Part shown: positions 6,235 to 10,000 of the stretch, one piece after another | How positions within the stretch are numbered: the stretch's first letter is position 1 | Layout of the letters: every line of letters starts with the position of its first letter | NCBI RefSeq assembly: GCF_020217005.1 | Contig: NZ_JAIWOI010000206.1 | Location: 1-10,000, forward strand | Source: Rheinheimera sp. | GTDB taxonomy: Bacteria; Pseudomonadota; Gammaproteobacteria; Enterobacterales; Alteromonadaceae | Length of the DNA: 10,000 nt | Reading direction: 5' to 3' | Position numbers and translations under genes: made by a program | The notes under the pieces: model-generated | The model's database searches: none | The model's input: only the letters and a program-made list of their open reading frames with translations | What the model was told of the DNA's origin: nothing

Positions 6235-7443
6235 ATGAGTCAGATAGGTGGTAAAACCAAACAACAAGCGCTGGATAGCTTAAAGCCCATGACTGCTGGT
6301 GTAGAAGCTATCAGTGCAGCTGAATATCAGGCTCGGATAGACAAAGCGCAGCAACTGATGCGACAGCAAGGGATTGATGCTTTGTATCTCAATGCAGGCA
6401 CTAACTTAAGCTATTTTACAGGCACAGTCTGGTATGCCAGTGAGCGGTTAGTTGGCGCTTTGCTGCCAGCGGAAGGGCAACTGGTTTATATCAGCCCGGT
6501 GTTTGAGATCCCCACTCTGACAGGCTTTCAGGTGATACAAGCTGAAGTATTAGGATGGCATGAACATGAAAATCCTTACGAGTTGCTGCTTGGCGCGCTA
6601 AAACGGCGCTGTGCTAAAGCAGAACCAGTATTGGCACTGGATGACAGCAGCGCCTTTTTTATCTTTGAAGGTTTACGTCAGGCCAATCCTCTGCAACAGG
6701 TGGTGAGCGGCAAAGTGATTACTCAGGGCTGTCGAGCACTGAAATCAGCAGCTGAGATTGCCATTATGCAACGCGCTATGGATATGACATTAGCAGTGCA
6801 CAAGGCCGTTGCCAGTATCCTGTATCAAGGTATCAGCACAGCTGAAGTCGAAGCTTTTATCGATGAAGCCCATCGTAAAGTGGGCGCCAGCGGCTCCTAC
6901 TTTTGTATCGTGTTATTTGGTCCCGATTCTGCGTATCCCCATGGCGTGAAAAATCCTAAACATCTAGAATCCGGTGATATGGTATTGATTGATACTGGTT
7001 GTCGTTTACTGGGGTATGTGTCTGATATTACCCGCAGTTATGTATTCGGGCTGCCAACAGAGCGCCAACGCCAGATTTGGTCGATCGAAAAAGCAGCTCA
7101 GGCAGCGGCTTTCGCGGCGGCACAACCAGGGGTTGCTTGTGGTTTGGTCGATGCTGCTGCCCGGGAGGTGTTGGAATCTTATGGTTTAGGGCCAGATTAC
7201 GCCTTGCCTGGTCTGCCACACAGAACAGGTCATGGCATAGGTATGGATATTCACGAAGGTCCTTATCTGGTGCGTAACGAACAAACGCCTCTAGCTACCG
7301 GCATGTGTTTCAGCAATGAACCCATGATTTGTGTACCAGGGGAGTTTGGTGTCCGGCTTGAGGATCACTTTTATATGACAGCATCGGGTCCGCGTTGGTT
7401 TACGCAACCCGCTATTGCTATTGATCAGCCTTTTGTTAGTTAG
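6235..7443 (+). CDS. M24 family metallopeptidase (Xaa-Pro aminopeptidase/dipeptidase type)
   Basis: Probable cytosolic dinuclear-metal peptidase cleaving Xaa-Pro bonds. The 402-residue product has an N-terminal creatinase/prolidase domain (about 28-165, with GTNLSYFTG and the conserved SERL) and a C-terminal pita-bread catalytic domain (about 175-390). All five metal ligands are visible: Asp253 (LIDTG), Asp264 (SDITR), His333 (TGHGIG), Glu362 (NEP) and Glu376 (RLEDH). The catalytic-site histidines His236 (YPHG) and His340 (DIHEGP) are also present. There is no signal peptide. The start is ATG 6235 rather than GTG 6232, because GGGG at 6225-6228 is better spaced. Exact specificity (aminopeptidase P, prolidase, or a relative acting on another amide) cannot be set from sequence alone. 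It is divergent from the LysR gene, a likely regulator, and followed by a terminator. Confidence 0.9.
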   Translation: MSQIGGKTKQQALDSLKPMTAGVEAISAAEYQARIDKAQQLMRQQGIDALYLNAGTNLSYFTGTVWYASERLVGALLPAEGQLVYISPVFEIPTLTGFQVIQAEVLGWHEHENPYELLLGALKRRCAKAEPVLALDDSSAFFIFEGLRQANPLQQVVSGKVITQGCRALKSAAEIAIMQRAMDMTLAVHKAVASILYQGISTAEVEAFIDEAHRKVGASGSYFCIVLFGPDSAYPHGVKNPKHLESGDMVLIDTGCRLLGYVSDITRSYVFGLPTERQRQIWSIEKAAQAAAFAAAQPGVACGLVDAAAREVLESYGLGPDYALPGLPHRTGHGIGMDIHEGPYLVRNEQTPLATGMCFSNEPMICVPGEFGVRLEDHFYMTASGPRWFTQPAIAIDQPFVS

Positions 7444-7458
7444 TATTGCCTGCCTCTG

Positions 7459-7484
7459 ATGTCAGCCCTTGTCAGGGCTGGCAT
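7459..7484 (+). terminator. Rho-independent terminator after the M24 peptidase
   Basis: An 11-bp stem (ATGTCAGCCCT with AGGGCTGGCAT, one G-U pair) around a 4-base TGTC loop, starting 15 bases after the stop codon. The following tract is T-rich but interrupted (GTTCCTTATTT), so strength is moderate. Confidence 0.7.
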
Positions 7485-7520
7485 GTTCCTTATTTATACC
7501 CGGTAACCTTTATCAACTTA

Positions 7521-7535
7521 ACCATTACAAATGGT
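7521..7535. promoter_or_regulatory. Perfect palindrome upstream of the lipoprotein gene (possible operator)
   Basis: ACCATT-ACA-AATGGT, 6-bp perfect arms, 54 bp before the lipoprotein start and outside the preceding terminator. The position suits an operator or upstream activator site. No T-run follows, so it is not a terminator. No regulator can be assigned. Confidence 0.3.
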
Positions 7536-7589
7536 CACAAGTTTTGTTTTTGTTGCTTTTAGACTGACGGCAACAAAAGGAGAACTGCA

Positions 7590-8288
7590 ATGAAGCGTGT
7601 GGCTGTGATACTGAGTGTGGCTGTGGCTGTCGCCGGGTTAACTGGTTGTAATGTAGATCTTAATCCCGAAGACGGGCGTGCCTTTAATTATGATTTTAAT
7701 GCAGGAGCTCAAGGCTGGACCGTAGGGTTTTCAGACTATCCTGTTGATAATGCTGAGATCTTTGAACTGGAATCCGGTATTAAAAAGTTACCTCAGAATC
7801 CACAAAAATCAGGCTACTTCATCTCAGGCATGAATCGAAGTGATGACCTGTTTATGTTCCTTAAACGGCAATTCTCAGGTTTAGAACCGTCCACTAAATA
7901 TTATGCTCGCGTACGCCTGAGTTTCCTGTCTGACGCTGGGGTAGGGTGTATGGGAATAGGTGGATCTCCGGGTGAAAGTGTTTATCTGAAATTTGGTTAT
8001 GGTGACAAAGAACCAAAACAGGAAGGGTACTACCTGAATCTGGATAAAGGTAATCAGGCACAATCTGGTGCAAATGCAAAAGTGATAGGTGATATAGCTA
8101 CAGCAGGTGCTGATTGCGACGGCGGTAAATTTGCTGAGAAGACAGTGCAGACCACTACCGCAGACCGTATTCCTGTCTATAGCAACGCTCAGGGGCAAGC
8201 CTGGTTGTTTGTTGGCACTGACTCTGGGCACGAAGGTTTAACTGCCTTGTATTACACCAGTATTGAAATAGCGTTGGAACCCTTCTGA
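7590..8288 (+). CDS. Uncharacterised outer-membrane lipoprotein
   Basis: Secreted lipoprotein of 232 residues. The signal sequence MKRVAVILSVAVAVAG ends in a lipobox LTGC, so Cys20 is lipidated. Asn at +2 (not Asp) predicts sorting to the outer membrane. The mature part looks like one beta-sandwich domain: FNYDFNAGAQGWTVGFSDYP (33-52), SGMNRSDDLFMFLKRQFSGL (79-98), PSTKYYARVRLSF (100-112), GGSPGESVYLKFG (124-136), LDKGNQAQSG (151-160), and WLFVGTDSGHEG with LYYTSIEI near the end. This layout recalls carbohydrate-binding-like jelly rolls, but no family or ligand can be named. Two mature cysteines besides the anchor (Cys120, Cys176) may form a disulfide. AGGAG (7578-7582) sits 7 bases before the ATG. 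It is monocistronic, with terminators on both sides. Confidence 0.85.
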   Translation: MKRVAVILSVAVAVAGLTGCNVDLNPEDGRAFNYDFNAGAQGWTVGFSDYPVDNAEIFELESGIKKLPQNPQKSGYFISGMNRSDDLFMFLKRQFSGLEPSTKYYARVRLSFLSDAGVGCMGIGGSPGESVYLKFGYGDKEPKQEGYYLNLDKGNQAQSGANAKVIGDIATAGADCDGGKFAEKTVQTTTADRIPVYSNAQGQAWLFVGTDSGHEGLTALYYTSIEIALEPF

Positions 8289-8295
8289 TTTCCTG

Positions 8296-8327
8296 CCGGC
8301 CAGAGGGCTCCGCGAGACTCTGGCTGG
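8296..8327 (+). terminator. Rho-independent terminator after the lipoprotein gene
   Basis: A 10-bp stem CCGGCCAGAG / CTCTGGCTGG with one G-U pair and a 12-base loop, followed by A and T5 (8329-8333), 8 bases after the stop codon. Classical layout for the plus strand. Confidence 0.85.
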
Positions 8328-8340
8328 ATTTTTCTCCAAT

Positions 8341-8373
8341 TGAGCGGGGCAGTAGTTAAATCTGCCCTGCTCA
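8341..8373. terminator. Hairpin downstream of ntrC (possible terminator)
   Basis: A 12-bp stem TGAGCGGGGCAG / CTGCCCTGCTCA (one G-U pair) with a 9-base loop, 11 bases past the ntrC stop codon on the minus strand. Neither side has a good U-tract (minus strand continues AATTGG), so it may be a weak terminator or a 3'-end stabilising structure for the ntrC transcript. Confidence 0.5.
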
Positions 8374-8383
8374 TTCGAACCTG

Positions 8384-9793
8384 TTACTCCATGTTTAATT
8401 CTTTTAGTTTACGGGTCAGGGTGTTGCGACCCCAACCCAGACGCTTGGCTGCATCCTGTTTATGGCCATGGGTATAATGCAGCGCTTGCTGAAGTACAAT
8501 TTTTTCAAACTCCGGTCCTGCTTCTGCCAGTATATTTTCTTCGCCTGCGTTAAGCTTTTGGCTGACCCAGGCCGCTAACGCCTCTTGCCAGCTCTGCTGC
8601 CCACCAGCAGCAGAGCTGACTACTACTTTCGGTGCGGCGGTCAATTCCGGCGGTAAGTCGGACAGCAACACCTGTTTGCCACTGGCCATCACAGTCAGCC
8701 AGCGGCAGCTGTTTTCCAGTTGACGCACATTGCCTGGCCAGTCGAGCTGGGCTAAAAATTTTTCTGTTTCAGGCGCCAGGTTTTTTGCTTCCACATTCAG
8801 CTCGCGGGCCGCTTGCTGCAGGAAATGTTGCGCCAGTTTGGGAATATCCTGCTTACGGTCTTTAAGCGCCGGAATTTGAATTCGGATCACGTTCAGGCGG
8901 TGGAACAAATCCTCACGGAATTTACCCTCCGCGACCAGGATCTCGAGATTCTGGTGCGTCGCCGCAATTATCCGCACATCGACACTGATGCCCTGATGAC
9001 CACCAACCCGATAAAACTGACCATCTGCCAACACCCTCAATAAACGAGTTTGCACATCCAGTGGCATATCCCCAATCTCATCGAGGAATAAAGTGCCGCC
9101 ATCGGCCTGCTCAAAACGGCCTTTACGCAAATTGGCTGCGCCGGTAAAGGCACCTTTTTCATGGCCGAACAGTTCTGATTCAATCAAATCTTTTGGAATA
9201 GCTGCCATATTCAATGCGATAAAAGGTTGTTCGGAGCGTGGGCTGTGTTTATGCAGCGCGTGAGCCACTAACTCTTTACCCGTACCTGACTGACCATTGA
9301 TCAGCACGCTGATACTGGACCGTGATAAACGACCAATAGCACGAAATACTTCCTGCATGGCTGGAGCTTCGCCAATAATTTCCGGCACTTCAGTTTGCGC
9401 AACTGCCTGCTGTTTCGGCTGTTTGGCCTGACTATGGGCTAAGGCACGTTGGATCAGCGACACGGCTTCATTGACGTCAAAAGGTTTGGGCAAATATTCA
9501 AAGGCGCCTTTTTTAAAGGCATTCACCGCGCTGTCCAGATCGGAGTGTGCTGTCATTATGATCACAGGTAATTCTGGTGATAATTCCTGCAATTTGGTCA
9601 ATAATGCCATTCCATCAGTGCCCGGCATCCGGATATCGGACACTACTACAGTAGGTTGTTCGTATTGCAAACGTTGCAACATTAAATCAGCCGAAGCATA
9701 ACTTTCGCAGGCAATGTCAGCTCGCGCTAACGCCTTTTCCAACACCCAACGGATCGAATTGTCATCATCAATAATCCAGACTACTTGCTGCAT
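8384..9793 (-). CDS. glnG: Nitrogen regulation protein NR(I), sigma-54 activator NtrC
   Basis: Also named ntrC. Cytoplasmic response regulator and AAA+ enhancer-binding protein that, when phosphorylated by NtrB, activates sigma-54 promoters such as glnA under nitrogen limitation. Its 469 residues equal the E. coli length. The receiver domain at about 1-120 has Asp10/Asp11, phospho-acceptor Asp53 (VSDIRMPG), Thr81 and Lys103. The AAA+ domain at about 138-380 has Walker A GQSGTGKE (167-174), the sigma-54-contacting GAFTGA loop (214-219), Walker [11 protein letters not shown] (233-242), arginine-finger region FREDLFHRL (292-300) and sensor [10 protein letters not shown] (354-361). A variable linker leads to a Fis-type helix-turn-helix at about 428-468 ([21 protein letters not shown]). 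The start at 9793 has GGAG 7 bases upstream, inside the end of ntrB, which overlaps by 13 bases. Translational coupling is likely. Confidence 0.97.
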   Translation of the reverse strand: MQQVVWIIDDDNSIRWVLEKALARADIACESYASADLMLQRLQYEQPTVVVSDIRMPGTDGMALLTKLQELSPELPVIIMTAHSDLDSAVNAFKKGAFEYLPKPFDVNEAVSLIQRALAHSQAKQPKQQAVAQTEVPEIIGEAPAMQEVFRAIGRLSRSSISVLINGQSGTGKELVAHALHKHSPRSEQPFIALNMAAIPKDLIESELFGHEKGAFTGAANLRKGRFEQADGGTLFLDEIGDMPLDVQTRLLRVLADGQFYRVGGHQGISVDVRIIAATHQNLEILVAEGKFREDLFHRLNVIRIQIPALKDRKQDIPKLAQHFLQQAARELNVEAKNLAPETEKFLAQLDWPGNVRQLENSCRWLTVMASGKQVLLSDLPPELTAAPKVVVSSAAGGQQSWQEALAAWVSQKLNAGEENILAEAGPEFEKIVLQQALHYTHGHKQDAAKRLGWGRNTLTRKLKELNME

Positions 9794-10000
9794 TGATCTT
9801 CTCCAGAGTTATTGAGCGGTAAATACAAAGTAAAAGCGGTTTGCCCTGGCCAACTTTCGCAATCAATCCAACCACCATGCTGGTGGATTAAAGTTTGAGC
9901 TATCGACAAACCTAAACCTGTACCGCCAGGTTTGCCTGTGACCATAGGAAAAAATAAGGTGTCTTTAATTTCCGGTGGAATGCCCGGACCATTATCTATT
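9781..10000 (-). CDS. glnL: Nitrogen regulation sensor kinase NR(II), NtrB (C-terminal 72 residues; cut by right window edge)
   Basis: Also named ntrB. Cytosolic histidine kinase/phosphatase that acts on NtrC under control of PII. Only the end of the ATPase domain is present: G1 box IDNGPGIP, then [22 protein letters not shown] (shown as motifs DTLFFPMV and G2 box [10 protein letters not shown]), then [18 protein letters not shown] and the closing strand TLYLPL. The FFPMVTGK motif followed directly by G2 is characteristic of NtrB. The stop TAG is at 9783-9781, 13 bases inside ntrC in another frame. The tail [10 protein letters not shown] is encoded by the bases that also serve as the ntrC Shine-Dalgarno and first codons. 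The N-terminal PAS and phospho-histidine domains lie outside the window. Confidence 0.93.
   Translation of the reverse strand, partial: IDNGPGIPPEIKDTLFFPMVTGKPGGTGLGLSIAQTLIHQHGGWIDCESWPGQTAFTLYLPLNNSGEDQCSK

Noticed and set aside
6989..7277. Alternative-frame ORFs inside the M24 peptidase gene, on both strands
   Set aside because: They fall inside the catalytic domain coding sequence with all metal ligands intact in the main frame; no independent support.
7881..8231. 116-codon minus-strand ORF opposite the lipoprotein gene
   Set aside because: Cys/Thr/Ile-rich translation without domain features, fully antisense to a gene with a lipobox, Shine-Dalgarno and terminator.
8632..9043. Plus-strand ORFs opposite ntrC
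   Set aside because: Antisense shadows of the highly conserved AAA+ domain; no ribosome-binding site or protein-like features.
1..10000. Mobile elements, CRISPR arrays, tRNA/rRNA genes, prophage or defence genes
   Set aside because: No spaced direct repeats, transposase or integrase motifs, or RNA gene sequences were seen; gaps are short and explained by promoters and terminators.

Overview
The window looks like chromosomal DNA of a free-living, motile gammaproteobacterium. A CpxR/CpxA/CpxP envelope-stress locus, a Tar-like chemoreceptor, a GcvA-like LysR regulator and a glnL-glnG (NtrB-NtrC) pair with enterobacterial-type motifs all point there. The overall protein flavour suggests a Rheinheimera/Alishewanella-like member of the Alteromonadales-Chromatiales area; that placement is an impression, not a search result. 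Coding density is high. I see no rRNA, tRNA, CRISPR, insertion sequence or phage signal.

Layout. Positions 1-2208 hold a minus-strand operon, cpxR-cpxA-(start of an alpha/beta-hydrolase-like gene), with a one-base cpxR/cpxA overlap and the third gene's Shine-Dalgarno built on the cpxA stop codon. The divergent cpxP-like gene (2367-2822) shares a 158-bp control region carrying a CpxR-like direct repeat. A bidirectional hairpin (2835-2866) separates cpxP from a convergent methyl-accepting chemotaxis protein (2900-4528, minus). A 217-bp gap separates that from a two-pass membrane protein of unknown function (4746-5261, plus). Its stop codon overlaps the stop codon of a convergent LysR-type regulator (5258-6136, minus). 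The regulator is divergent from an M24 Xaa-Pro-type peptidase (6235-7443, plus), and the gap between them contains two dyads laid out like LysR-family operators. After a terminator comes an unrecognised outer-membrane lipoprotein (7590-8288, plus). Two hairpins follow, then convergent glnG/ntrC (8384-9793, minus), preceded by the 3' end of glnL/ntrB, which runs off the right edge.

How the genes work together. The Cpx block is a standard sense-and-respond unit: periplasmic CpxP and sensor CpxA act on regulator CpxR, whose likely site controls both directions of transcription. The LysR/M24 pair looks like a local regulator-target unit, possibly for proline-containing peptides. The NtrB/NtrC pair governs sigma-54-dependent nitrogen genes. 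The chemoreceptor, membrane protein and lipoprotein stand alone. I see no convincing undescribed multi-gene system. The items most worth a second look are the LysR operator layout, the two uncharacterised envelope proteins, and the C8 tract in the start region of the hydrolase-like gene.
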